Source: Phaeodactylibacter sp.
GTDB taxonomy: Bacteria; Bacteroidota; Bacteroidia; Chitinophagales; Saprospiraceae
Assembly: GCA_024102975.1 (NCBI GenBank)
Contig: JAGFJD010000505.1
Coordinates: 1-59,819, forward strand
Direction: 5' to 3'
Length of the DNA stretch: 59,819 bases
Below the pieces are notes generated by a model that was not told the DNA's origin, made no database searches, and saw nothing but the letters and a program-made list of their open reading frames with translations. Positions 1-8,202 of this stretch are shown here, piece by piece (the first letter of the stretch is position 1; every line of letters begins with the position of its first letter). The position numbers and the translations under genes are program-made.

Positions 1-524
1 AAAAAGCGCTGAAGCCCCGATTCCGCTCCCCGGTTGTATCCTGCAAAGTGTTCTGACTTTCGTAAAGTTATGGTTTTTAAATAAAAAGCCTTGTCAAAAT
101 TTGGTTTTATCGCATAAATCCATTTTAAATCCCTGTCCCTTGCCCCGACAGTGGACTCATTCACATTGCCGAATGCACAACATCCGGCTTCAGAGGCAGG
201 CAAAGGGCTGTCTATGGCTAGTCTCCAGGATTACGATTGCCAAGATAGGGCGACGGCGTGCAAGCAAAAGTTGAAAAACAGGAAAAGCGTCTATGGAAGG
301 GCCCCCGTATAAACTAAAGAGAGGGAGGTGAAGAAATTCTTCATAGTTTCGGCTTTTCGCTGCATTTCTGATCCGCCGGATATGGCGTCTAGAAATAATC
401 GTTTTATCTCATACTCAAGAAAAAGCATGTCCCAAAGCAAGAAATAGCATGTCCGGATTGACATTTTTTTAAAATAGGGCTACTTTATAGACAGTTTTTT
501 AAGAATCAATTAACCCTGGCGCCA
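1..524. other. Intergenic region, no gene seen
   Basis: AT-rich stretch with no convincing reading frame on either strand. The 9-mer AGCATGTCC occurs twice (424-432 and 447-455). The only functional signal I can support is the promoter at 458-488. Confidence 0.5.
458..488 (+). promoter_or_regulatory. Bacteroidota-type promoter
   Basis: TTG at 458-460, a 20-bp spacer, then TACTTTAT at 481-488. This is close to the phylum consensus TTTG/TAnnTTTG. It lies 36 bp before the start codon at 525, so it probably drives that gene. Confidence 0.4.
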
Positions 525-2078
525 ATGGAGTTACTGGTTCGACACCTCCGGCCCGTCCTCGAAGATGGCGGCACGAACGCCGTTTATCTCGCGCTGCCCA
601 CCCCGCACGGCCGGGAAGTGGAACTCCATTTTTACCGGTTCCCGCCAAACCGGGAACCAGCGCTCATCGGCCGGCTGGACTGGGAAGAGGCGCCGCTCTG
701 GGAACCGCCGCCGCCGGTTTCTTCCACTCCCTTCCTCAGGCTCTCCAAACCTGCCGGAGAATGGCTGGCGAATAAAGCAGAGACTGCCGGGGATGCCGGG
801 GGCCTTTCCGTCCTGCCTCTATCCCTCGGAGGTTTTCACCTGGCCTTTGCCCTGACGGCCGGCCCGGTACCGGCACAGCCCTTCTTCCCTTTATTGCTCA
901 ATCTGTACCACCAGGTCGCCGCTCTCTTTTCCGTGGAACGCCTCCAGCAACTGGAACACCCCCATCAGCTGGCTCAGGCCTTCTTTGAAGCGCTCTGCCG
1001 GCTGTTGATGCCGCCTGCCTACAAGACTCCGGGGCAGCCGGTCTGGGTGCCGTTTTGCCGCCGGCTCTATGCTGCTCCCGCCAGCTATGAATACACGCTG
1101 GCCCTCGGCGACACCACCGGACAGCTGAAGGCCTGCCCGGCAGAACAGTGGCAGCAGGCCATGCTGCTGGAAGAGATGGAAAACCTCTACCGGCAAGTAC
1201 GGGAAAAATGGGAACTCTGCAACCGCCCCGAGCTGCTGGCCGCCAGCCGAATAGAAGGCCTGGCCCGGGAAATAGAATCCACTCGTTCCGTCATGGACAG
1301 CCTGGCGGGGAGCCAACAACGCCAACTGCAGGAACTGGCCTCCCTGAAACGCCTGGCAGAACAGCTTGCCGCCCCCGGCGCCTCCAGCAGCTTCGAATTC
1401 TACCGCGGCACCGATAAATGGTCGGTCCGGTTCGACGGCAAGCCGGTGAAAATGAAGAACCGCTACACCCTCGGGCTGCTGTATATCCACCAACTGTTGC
1501 TCAACCCCGGCAAGGAGATTCACTGCCACCAGTTGTACCTGCGGTCGGGAAAAGACCTTAAACAAGCGCCCCGGGCGTGGCGGGAAATACAGGCCTTGCT
1601 GGGCAAAAAGGCCCGGCTCGACGACGAACAAAGCTGGCTCGATGGCATCGCCCGCGTCGAGCGCCACCTAGGAGGAGCATCCGTTGAAGTGGCCATCAAT
1701 TTGCTGGGGTACCTGATCTTCCTGTCAGAACAACTGTACAGAAACCACACCACCCGGGCCAACCTGGCCCGCCTGGCGGAGTACCGCCGGCGCCTCAAAA
1801 CCAAAAGGCTGGAAGCCGAACCGGGCCAGCTCGACGAACGGTTCTACAAAAAGGATCTCACCCTGCAGGGCGCGCTCTACCAGGAAACCAACTGGGAGGC
1901 GGAACACCGCCGCATATACCAGAACGTCACCAAGGCCATCCACCGCACCATCAATACCCTATCCTCGCCGGAAACGGTTGCCTTTTTCCGGCAAACTCTC
2001 TCCATCGGCGTGCGCTGCGCCTATTTCCCGGAGAAAGCGGATATCGCCCCGCCGAACTGGAAGTTGTGGATGGAGTGA
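525..2078 (+). CDS. Regulator-like protein with coiled coil and C-terminal winged-helix-like domain
   Basis: 517 aa, cytoplasmic, no signal peptide. Residues 1-210 resemble nothing I know. Residues about 214-285 are a Glu/Arg/Leu-rich coiled coil. From about residue 300 the pattern of an aromatic/charged strand, then LGLLYIHQLLLNPGKEIH, resembles the KGLRYLA-LL-PG-E-HVLDL module that ends many bacterial TPR/AAA regulators. The tail (VTKAIHRTIN, then a Cys-Ala-Tyr and a closing Trp) also fits the end of that module. Function is unknown; a signalling or regulatory role is inferred from this resemblance alone. It stands alone behind its own promoter. Confidence 0.75.
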   Translation: MELLVRHLRPVLEDGGTNAVYLALPTPHGREVELHFYRFPPNREPALIGRLDWEEAPLWEPPPPVSSTPFLRLSKPAGEWLANKAETAGDAGGLSVLPLSLGGFHLAFALTAGPVPAQPFFPLLLNLYHQVAALFSVERLQQLEHPHQLAQAFFEALCRLLMPPAYKTPGQPVWVPFCRRLYAAPASYEYTLALGDTTGQLKACPAEQWQQAMLLEEMENLYRQVREKWELCNRPELLAASRIEGLAREIESTRSVMDSLAGSQQRQLQELASLKRLAEQLAAPGASSSFEFYRGTDKWSVRFDGKPVKMKNRYTLGLLYIHQLLLNPGKEIHCHQLYLRSGKDLKQAPRAWREIQALLGKKARLDDEQSWLDGIARVERHLGGASVEVAINLLGYLIFLSEQLYRNHTTRANLARLAEYRRRLKTKRLEAEPGQLDERFYKKDLTLQGALYQETNWEAEHRRIYQNVTKAIHRTINTLSSPETVAFFRQTLSIGVRCAYFPEKADIAPPNWKLWME

Positions 2079-2254
2079 GGGGGATGGGGAGACGGGGAGA
2101 CGGGGAGGGTTTTGACAAAAATTACGATTTTTTTCCTCTAAAGAAAAGATAAGACACAATTTTTCTTCTATTAATAAACTCTTTTTCTACCGTAAGGCGG
2201 TAAAAGAGGTTCCAAAAGCATTTGGAAGCTCCTTGTACCAAAAACCGAACCGCC

Positions 2255-2527
2255 ATGGAAGAAAAAGCCATCCTGTTATTATTGCTTGCCGCCGGCGCCA
2301 TTGGGGCCATCTACTTCCTGATCATCGGCATCCGTGCCGTTTTGCAACTGCTCGCCATCGTCATCCGGATCATCGTACTCGTGCTGCTGATCGTCCTCGG
2401 CGGCATGTACCTGGCGCAACAGGTAGACAAGTATACGAGAGAGCCGGAGATTAAGGTAGCGCCAACGCCCGGGGAAGAGGGCGGGAGATTGGCCCGCGAA
2501 ACAGGGCGGAATCTGTTTTATCACTAA
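2255..2527 (+). CDS. Small two-helix membrane protein
   Basis: 90 aa from the ATG at 2255 (MEEKAILLLLLAAG). An in-frame ATG at 2222 would add 11 residues before the hydrophobic start, so I prefer 2255. Two hydrophobic segments cover roughly residues 5-25 and 30-52, followed by a charged cytoplasmic or periplasmic tail of about 38 residues. No family recognised. It sits 263 bp before the CreD gene on the same strand and may be co-transcribed with it. Confidence 0.55.
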   Translation: MEEKAILLLLLAAGAIGAIYFLIIGIRAVLQLLAIVIRIIVLVLLIVLGGMYLAQQVDKYTREPEIKVAPTPGEEGGRLARETGRNLFYH

Positions 2528-2790
2528 AAACCATCGGATATGAAACACTTCATTGGCCTGCATTCGAACATCAAACCGGATAAGTACGCCTGTTGCCGGA
2601 TCGAAAAACTGTGGCTGAGAACCATGCGGATCAAATCGCCGCCGTAGGTTTCGCGGTACGGATACTGGAAACCATGCCGGATTATTTTCCGCATCTCACA
2701 ATTTACGGCGTGCCGTCTCCGTTTTGCGCATATACCAGGCCTGTTCTGCGGGGCCGGCTGTCCCGCAGAACCCGGCAAAAAACCAACGAC

Positions 2791-4176
2791 ATGCCAGACG
2801 ACTCCTTCCTCGGCCGCCTCAACCGCTGGGCGCGCAAATCCGTCACCCTGAAGCTCTTCGTCATCGGTATCCTCATCCTGCTGCTGCTCATTCCGGTGAG
2901 CATGGTCACTTCCCTCATCCGGGAGCGGGAGAACATCCGCGACCAGGCCGTGCAGGAGGTGAGCGCCAAATGGGGCAGCAGCCAGACGATCGCCGGGCCG
3001 GTGATCTCCGTTCCCTACCGTTCCGCCCGCCTGAATGAGGAAGGGAAAACGACCATCGCCCGCGGGTACGTACATTTCCTGCCGGACAGCATCGGGCTCA
3101 GCGGGCAGGTGGATCCGCAGAAGCGCTATCGCGGCATCTACCTGGTGGTGCTGTATAACGCCCAACTGGAGATCAACGGCCGGTTCGCCGGCCTGAACGC
3201 CGAAGCCCTGAGCGTTCCGGAAGAAGACCTGCAGTGGGAAGACGCCCTCTTCACCGTCGGCATCAGCGACATGAAGGGCATCGAAGAAGCCATCCCGGTG
3301 CGCATCAACGACACCACGTATCAGTTTGGGCCGGGAACCGTCACCAACGACATCCTGGCCTCCGGCGCCAGTTTCCCCATCCGCCTTCCCCGGGGCGGCG
3401 CCACGGCCATCAATTTCTCTTTCCGGATCAACCTCAACGGCAGCACCAGCCTCTATTTTACCCCGTTCGGCAAGGCCACGACGGCCAGCATTCGGTCCTC
3501 CTGGCCGGATCCCAGCTTTGAAGGGGCATTCCTTCCGGACGAACGGACGGTTTCCGCCGACGGCTTCTCCGCCAGCTGGAAGGTCCTGCAGCTCAACCGC
3601 AACTACGCCCAGCAGGGCGAAGGGACATACATCAGCGCCACGCCCCAGAAGCCCAACAACTTCTACGTCAGTGAATACGACCCCTTCCGGGAATCGACCA
3701 ATGCCTTTGGCTTCCGCCTGCTGCTGCCCATCGACGAATACCAGAAGACCATGCGGTCGGCCAAATACGCCGCTTTCTTCGTGCTGATCACCTTCCTGGC
3801 CTTCTTCTTCATCGAAGTGCTCAACCGCAAGCGCCTGCACCCCATCCAGTACATCCTGGTGGGGGCAGCCATCATCCTGTTCTACATCCTGCTGCTGTCC
3901 ATCTCCGAGCACTTCAGTTTCGACACGGCCTACCTGATTGCCTGCGCCATCATCCTGGCCCTCATCACCGGCTATTGCTCCTACATCCTCCGCAACCGGA
4001 AGCTGACGGGGATGATGTTCGGCATACTGGCGCTGCTGTACGGCTTTTTCTACTCCCTGCTGCAGCTACAGGACTACGCCCTGCTGCTGGGCAGCCTCGG
4101 CCTGTTGCTGATCCTGGCTACGATCATGTATCTGACGCGGAATATTGACTGGTATGAGCTGGGAAAAGAGGAATAA
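2791..4176 (+). CDS. creD: CreD family inner membrane protein
   Basis: 461 aa from ATG 2791 (MPDDSFLGRL). The frame is open further upstream, but those residues lack the family pattern and would put 66 extra residues before the first helix. One transmembrane helix at about 20-40 is followed by RERENIRDQAVQEVSAKWG and a long extracytoplasmic domain to about 320. Four to five closely spaced helices follow to the C terminus. This is the CreD layout and length. In enterobacteria CreD belongs to the CreBC regulon and affects envelope stress and colicin tolerance; here no CreBC or ArsR-type regulator is adjacent, so its role is unassigned. Confidence 0.88.
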   Translation: MPDDSFLGRLNRWARKSVTLKLFVIGILILLLLIPVSMVTSLIRERENIRDQAVQEVSAKWGSSQTIAGPVISVPYRSARLNEEGKTTIARGYVHFLPDSIGLSGQVDPQKRYRGIYLVVLYNAQLEINGRFAGLNAEALSVPEEDLQWEDALFTVGISDMKGIEEAIPVRINDTTYQFGPGTVTNDILASGASFPIRLPRGGATAINFSFRINLNGSTSLYFTPFGKATTASIRSSWPDPSFEGAFLPDERTVSADGFSASWKVLQLNRNYAQQGEGTYISATPQKPNNFYVSEYDPFRESTNAFGFRLLLPIDEYQKTMRSAKYAAFFVLITFLAFFFIEVLNRKRLHPIQYILVGAAIILFYILLLSISEHFSFDTAYLIACAIILALITGYCSYILRNRKLTGMMFGILALLYGFFYSLLQLQDYALLLGSLGLLLILATIMYLTRNIDWYELGKEE

Positions 4177-4298
4177 GCGCGGGTATTTTTTGCATATTCT
4201 CAATAACGCTGAATTCAATCCGTTAATTTTTAGGAAATTCCACTAAAAACAGCTATTTATTTGTTGAATGATAAACTTTTATTTTTTTCTTTAAAAAA

Positions 4299-4330
4299 TT
4301 TGCATAAAAATGCCCGTGGTTATACTTTTG
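4299..4330 (+). promoter_or_regulatory. Consensus promoter upstream of tRNA-like pair
   Basis: TTTG at 4299-4302, a 20-bp spacer and TACTTTTG at 4323-4330, an exact match to the Bacteroidota TTTG/TAnnTTTG pattern. The next features downstream are the two tRNA-like structures (first at 4442) and then an oligo-T run at 4794-4799, so it plausibly starts a transcript carrying both. Confidence 0.55.
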
Positions 4331-4441
4331 TATCAACAACGGCGGTTAAAAGTAGCCGCTTCCTTAATAAGGATTGAATGACAGATGGAGCGAAGGAATG
4401 ATTGTGGCAATCAATCAATCATTCATTCATTCCATTCAACA

Positions 4442-4563
4442 CTGTGAGGTGATGAAACAGGCAGCCATGCCCTCTTGTCCCGGGGGTGGGGGGATCGGGA
4501 TAAACGCGGCGCGAGAGCGTTGCGGCTAACCGCCCCGTGCAGGTTCGACTCCTGCCCTCACAG
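4442..4563 (+). tRNA. tRNA-like gene 1, GUC in anticodon position, 52-nt variable region
   Basis: Folds as a class II tRNA. Acceptor TGTGAGG (4443-4449) pairs perfectly with CCTCACA (4556-4562). D stem ATG/CAT (4452-4454, 4466-4468) has an 11-nt loop. Anticodon stem CCCTC/GGGGG (4470-4474, 4482-4486) carries loop TTGTCCC, placing GTC at 34-36. T arm is GCAGG/CCTGC with loop TTCGACT (4539-4555). The variable region (4487-4538) is 52 nt, far beyond the normal 10-24, with its own hairpin AACGC/GCGTT (4503-4507, 4517-4521). Position 37 is C, where a purine is usual. C4442 can pair with the discriminator G4563. No CCA is encoded. Could be an unusual tRNA or a tRNA mimic. Confidence 0.55.
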
Positions 4564-4639
4564 CTATATCCAAGTCGGAAGTGGGAAGTGGGAACGCAGT
4601 GTTTCCGCCTTCGCACTTCGCACTTCCGCCTTCGCAACA

Positions 4640-4792
4640 CTGTGAGGTGATGAAACAGGCAGCCATGCCCTCTTGTCTCGGGGGTGGGGAGTTCGGGATA
4701 AACATAGTGTAATGCCTTCGGGCTAGGGTTGACCACTAAACCTTTGCGCTACTGCCAACCGCCCCGTGCAGGTTCGAATCCTGCTCTCACAG
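4640..4792 (+). tRNA. tRNA-like gene 2, GUC in anticodon position, 83-nt variable region
   Basis: Same cloverleaf core as the first copy. Acceptor is TGTGAGG/TCTCACA (4641-4647, 4785-4791; one G-U). D stem is ATG/CAT, anticodon stem CCCTC/GGGGG (4668-4672, 4680-4684) with loop TTGTCTC, and T arm GCAGG/CCTGC (4768-4784). The variable region (4685-4767) is 83 nt and looks branched: outer GGGG/CCCC, then TAGTG/CGCTA (4705-4709, 4747-4751) enclosing GCC-TTCG-GGC (4714-4723) and GGTT/AACC (4727-4730, 4739-4742). G73, G2:C71, C38 and GUC match bacterial tRNA-Asp identity elements, but residue 37 is U and the class II shape is wrong for Asp. Six Ts at 4794-4799 follow. Confidence 0.55.
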
Positions 4793-4899
4793 CTTTTTTA
4801 AGGAATGAGGGGATGAATGAGCGAAGGAATGAATGTAGGTTCCGATAATCATTCCTTCATTCCGTCCCTGTCCTCGTGCCTCGGCCGGGTAAAATTCCT

Positions 4900-6411
4900 T
4901 CATTCATTTCCCTCCAGAGATTCCAGCACGAAGCGCCACAGCCTTTCGTAGGGCATCACCTCCAGGTCGGCGCTCTGGTTATTGATGATGCCTACCGAGT
5001 TCAGTTTTTCCCAGTATTTTCTGCTTTTTCGGATGACTGCCGCTTTGTGGAAATTGGCGGCGGGCAGCTGCATCAACATTTTAATGAAGCAGTTGCTTCG
5101 GAACGTCTCATCCCGGCGAAGGTACCGGTGGGTGTAGGTGCGCAGGGATTCCACCCGGTCGATGATCCGCCCGTATTGTTGCTGGAGGAGTAAAAAGAGA
5201 ACCTGCAGGATGAGGATGGAGATGTTGTTGCCTCTTTTGTCCTTTGCGTAAGTGGGCACCTCATTCAGGAACCGGGCCACCCGGAAATCTGTAATGGTGT
5301 TGTCTTCTCCGGCTTCAATGATGCCGATGGAAATGAAGTAGAAGATATAGGCTTCATTGATGTACCAAACCTCCTGTATGCCCGAGTATTGCTGGGAGAA
5401 CTGTTCCTGGTTGACCACTGCTTTGTAAATGCCATAGGCTTTCTGGTACTCTTCGGAGTGGAGGTGGAGGATAAAGAGGTATTCCATGGCTTTAAACCAG
5501 TTGAACAGCCCTTTGTCGACCCATTGCAGGCAGCGCAAGGCTTCTCTTTTCCCTTCTTCGAGCCGGCGCAGGAGGATAAAGCTGGAGAGCATGCGGTAGG
5601 AAAAATTGAAGAGCGCCTGCCTTGAAGCCAGGTGGTTGTTGTTCTCGAAATAAGCCACCGCCCGCCGGCAGGCGGCGATGGTGTTCTCATGGTCATTGGC
5701 GATCTCATGTCGCAGGGCAATGACCGAAAAGGCGTACAGGCTCAGGCGGTAGGAGTGATACTCCAGCAGTGTTTGCTCCATGTCGTAGGCATAGCGTTCG
5801 GCCAGTTCGCTGAACTCTGCCTTGGCGGCGCCGGAGACCGTGAAATGGAGGGCAAGGGTGGTAAAATATTCTTCAGCTTTCAATTCTGCGAGGTACACCC
5901 TGGAAAAGTGTTCCACCTGGCTGTTGTAGAAGAGGAACTTATCGTTGTCGCCCAGGATGGTGCCGTAATGAAAGCGGAGGTCTTTGGACAGGGTCAGCAG
6001 GATATCCGTAAACTCGAACAGGTCGGCTTTCTTCATGGTGTCCTCGGCCAGGCGTATGGCGACGTGCCGTGCGCCCCGGGCCAGTAAAATTTTTACGGCG
6101 GCCGCATTTTTGTAACACTGGTAATAAGCGGAGGCCACTTCGGAATACTTGGAATCGTTGGCGTCGATCAGGAACAGCGTATTGAGCAGGCGTTCTTTCA
6201 ACTCCCGTTTCAGGCGGTTGAAATACTTTTTTTTGTTCCGGCCTTCGTAGAACATGGATATTATTTCCTCTTCGGAGGCCGCCCCGTTTTCTGCTATAGC
6301 CCGGTATAATTTCTGCAGGTTGTTGCTTTCTTCTCCATCGGTATGGACCAGTTCGATCTGTTTGATCTTGTTCGGTGAAATTATTTCTACCAACTGAATG
6401 AGCTCTTTCAT
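4900..6411 (-). CDS. Helical-repeat protein of unknown function
   Basis: 503 aa if started at MKELIQLVEI (6411). A longer frame to 6489 exists, but its extra 26 residues lack similar composition. No signal peptide. Residues 1-90 are charged and helical (ends with a basic YFNRLKRELKERL stretch); the rest is a run of amphipathic helices rich in Leu, Tyr and Ala, as in TPR-like solenoids. A second protein of similar architecture lies at 27051-28442. Its 3' end overlaps scrap repeats after the tRNA-like pair. It is divergent from the small peptide at 6578, with an inverted repeat between them. Function unknown. Confidence 0.75.
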   Translation of the reverse strand: MKELIQLVEIISPNKIKQIELVHTDGEESNNLQKLYRAIAENGAASEEEIISMFYEGRNKKKYFNRLKRELKERLLNTLFLIDANDSKYSEVASAYYQCYKNAAAVKILLARGARHVAIRLAEDTMKKADLFEFTDILLTLSKDLRFHYGTILGDNDKFLFYNSQVEHFSRVYLAELKAEEYFTTLALHFTVSGAAKAEFSELAERYAYDMEQTLLEYHSYRLSLYAFSVIALRHEIANDHENTIAACRRAVAYFENNNHLASRQALFNFSYRMLSSFILLRRLEEGKREALRCLQWVDKGLFNWFKAMEYLFILHLHSEEYQKAYGIYKAVVNQEQFSQQYSGIQEVWYINEAYIFYFISIGIIEAGEDNTITDFRVARFLNEVPTYAKDKRGNNISILILQVLFLLLQQQYGRIIDRVESLRTYTHRYLRRDETFRSNCFIKMLMQLPAANFHKAAVIRKSRKYWEKLNSVGIINNQSADLEVMPYERLWRFVLESLEGNE

Positions 6412-6542
6412 GCTTTTGGGTTTCAATTCAGAGGACACTACTGTCTGAATATCAAAAAGTTCTGTATTTGGATAGCTCAAAAATAACAAAAACTGGCCTG
6501 TTTTTTTCGTGAAAAAAAGTTATACGGATGTAAGCGGAGAGT

Positions 6543-6581
6543 CCATAGTTTTAAACAAAATTAAATTGTTTAAAACTATGG
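6543..6581. repeat. Perfect 14-bp inverted repeat over a start codon
   Basis: CCATAGTTTTAAAC (6543-6556) and GTTTAAAACTATGG (6568-6581), separated by an 11-nt AT-only loop. It lies between the divergent genes starting at 6411 and 6578, and the right arm contains the ATG at 6578-6580. It could be an operator or an RNA hairpin that hides the start. Confidence 0.7.
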
Positions 6582-6715
6582 CTGCAATTATTGCTTTTAT
6601 GATCACTTTGGGGGTAATCACTTCCTCCAGCCAGGCAACTCCCGAGCTTATCCAACAATATGAAGATCAGTACAAGACCGAAATGATCGGCAGCTCGGAT
6701 TTGGAAATAATGTAA
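6578..6715 (+). CDS. Small exported peptide
   Basis: 45 aa from ATG 6578 (MAAIIAFMITLGVITSSSQA), which reads like a signal peptide ending in an A-x-A-like site, followed by about 25 polar residues. An in-frame ATG at 6509 would give 68 aa, with 23 added residues encoded across the inverted repeat. I prefer 6578, because the hydrophobic stretch then begins at the N terminus. No family recognised. Confidence 0.4.
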   Translation: MAAIIAFMITLGVITSSSQATPELIQQYEDQYKTEMIGSSDLEIM

Positions 6716-6840
6716 CTCACATTTGTGCACAATAAAATATTGACAAACAGTCTTTTATCCAAAGACCGGGCTTCTTTTTGCTTAAAACTGCCCTGTTCAA
6801 TTTTGGTTCTTCTGTAATTTTTTTACCGGAGGATACGGCG

Positions 6841-6848
6841 TATATTTG
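6841..6848 (+). promoter_or_regulatory. -7 box TATATTTG
   Basis: Exact TAnnTTTG match. The -33 region has only a T run (6817-6824), not TTG. No gene follows on this strand before 7435, but a structured RNA candidate starts just downstream. Confidence 0.4.
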
Positions 6849-6854
6849 TACTGC

Positions 6855-7016
6855 CACGTTTATGGTTAGAACGCTGTAGAACTTTTGAAGCGCTCCAAAG
6901 ATATTAGGCGGGCTGTTTGCGCAGCTCTGCCTGGTTATTTGGTGTTTGTTCCTTTTGCCTTTATCATGCTTTTCAACAAAGCTTATTCCCCCCCAATCTT
7001 GGAGCGCTTTTTTTTA
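6855..7016 (+). ncRNA. Candidate structured small RNA
   Basis: The stretch from about 6855 has no convincing frame but folds. AAGCGCTCC plus AAGAT (6888-6902, one bulged A) pairs with ATCTTGGAGCGCTT (6996-7009), closing a long domain and followed by a T run to 7015. Inside are a GGC..GCTG/CAGC..GCC hairpin (about 6907-6933) and GCTTT/AAAGC (6968-6982). A -7 box precedes it and the closing stem plus U run resembles a terminator. A long closed stem with internal loops recalls 6S-type RNAs, and Bacteroidota 6S variants exist, but I cannot match a consensus. Confidence 0.4.
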
Positions 7017-7294
7017 TTTCCAACGAAACCGGCAGCCCGCCCGTCCGTTGCCTGCGGAGGCGTCATTCCTTTGCCTTTTTTTTGAAAAGGAGTGGCAGGC
7101 TAAACCTCTTCACTCCTGATATCCGGGCCGGCTTCCTGGCACAAGGGGGGACGGAGGCCGCTTCCTGAAACATCACTTAAAGAGATACCCTCACTTTGGA
7201 GCTGAATGGCCAAAGCTGCCCTTTCCTGCCCGTTTTGGGGCCGAAGGTTTTCATCCGGGTAATAAAGATAGGTTTTTTTGAGAGGGGAGAGCGG
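7017..7294. other. Spacer, no gene seen
   Basis: Frames here are short, lack start signals and read as Arg/Pro/Phe-rich noise. I see no supported feature between the candidate RNA and the terminator for the gene on the opposite strand. Confidence 0.4.
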
Positions 7295-7365
7295 AAAAAA
7301 GTAAGCAGCCCCTCCTTGTTTTATGAAAAAAATGAACTAGTGAGCGTAAAGTAGAGGCTGCTTAC
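7295..7365 (-). terminator. Terminator-like hairpin of the HD gene
   Basis: GTAAGCAGCC (7301-7310) and GGCTGCTTAC (7356-7365) form a perfect 10-bp stem. Read on the minus strand it is followed by six Ts (7295-7300). It lies 70 bp beyond the stop of the HD gene. The 45-nt loop is long for a classical intrinsic terminator. Confidence 0.45.
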
Positions 7366-7434
7366 AAAATATTACGCCTATATCATCAAACTGAGAGGAT
7401 AACGCACAGCTCTCTTTTACCGCTGCTTTACCAT

Positions 7435-8028
7435 TCAACTTTTTTCATAACCGGAAACGATTTCTTTCAATTCCTGAAGATATTGCTGCTTTCTGGGGGC
7501 CCGGCGCTTCTTGTTGGTGCGGGTAAAAAAAGTGTGTTTTTCCAGGAAGTTCACCTGAAGGCGGTTCCAGGCTTCTTCCGATTTCAGGATTTCGTAGGCC
7601 TTCAGTTCTTTGAACAGGGTGGAGCCGATATCATAAAAATCTTCGCGCCCCAGGTAGTCCAGGTCGGCGTCGCAGATGATCTCTTCCAGGTAGTTTTTCG
7701 GCGCCTGCGGGATTCTCGTGGCCATGATCATGCCGCAGATCCGTTCGATCTCGGCCGGGGTGTAGCCATAGGCGGGAAGATGGCGGCGGGCGATCTGGCA
7801 GCTCAGCTTTTCATGTTCCTGGTTGTTGATGGTAAAACCGGAATCGTGAAAAAGCGCCGCTGTCTTCAGCAACAATTCCTCATACGGGGAGACCTTTTCC
7901 AGGTAACACAATTCCTCGATGGTGTACAGTACATCCAGCGTATGGTGAATGCCGTGGTAAGCGAGTTTGTCGGAAAGCTCGCGCTCCAGTTTGTCCAGTA
8001 CAAAAGCTTTGGCTGCGTGAAAGTTCAT
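7435..8028 (-). CDS. HD domain phosphohydrolase
   Basis: 197 aa from MNFHAAKAF (8028); a frame to 8073 adds 15 residues with no domain sense. Shows the HD pattern: HIHHT near residue 28, HDSGF near 79, and a later DADLDYLGR, which supply the usual metal ligands (H...HD...D). Single-domain HD proteins of this size hydrolyse phosphate esters, often of nucleotides; the substrate cannot be told from the sequence. No signal peptide. It is likely monocistronic, since a hairpin follows its stop and 174 bp separate it from the gene upstream. Confidence 0.85.
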   Translation of the reverse strand: MNFHAAKAFVLDKLERELSDKLAYHGIHHTLDVLYTIEELCYLEKVSPYEELLLKTAALFHDSGFTINNQEHEKLSCQIARRHLPAYGYTPAEIERICGMIMATRIPQAPKNYLEEIICDADLDYLGREDFYDIGSTLFKELKAYEILKSEEAWNRLQVNFLEKHTFFTRTNKKRRAPRKQQYLQELKEIVSGYEKS

Positions 8029-8158
8029 TCTGCTGTTTTTATTGCATTCCCGGGAGCAAAGGGCCAGGCGCACTAGCCGCCTGTTTTAACGTGGCTATAA
8101 ATCGCTTTCGTATTTATTACATTGATTTTTTGAAATTGTTGACAACCAGAGGGAAATG

Positions 8159-8192
8159 CAGGCGGAAAAACTAAAATGTGCTTTTCCGCCTG
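8159..8192 (-). terminator. Hairpin after the DUF4920 gene
   Basis: CAGGCGGAAAA (8159-8169) and TTTTCCGCCTG (8182-8192) form a perfect 11-bp stem with a 12-nt loop, starting 10 bp after the stop at 8203 on the minus strand. There is no T run after the stem, so termination is inferred from position. Confidence 0.4.
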
Positions 8193-8202
8193 ACTGCTGC
8201 TC

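Noticed and set aside
4419..4736. 105-aa frame on the minus strand across the tRNA-like pair
   Set aside because: Its residues are the antisense of the tRNA-like arms (SCEGRSRTC pattern), the usual false frame opposite tRNA genes.
4442..4792. tRNA-Sec or tmRNA
   Set aside because: The D stem is 3 bp with an 11-nt loop, not the 6-bp Sec form, and the structure is too small and lacks a tag reading frame for tmRNA.
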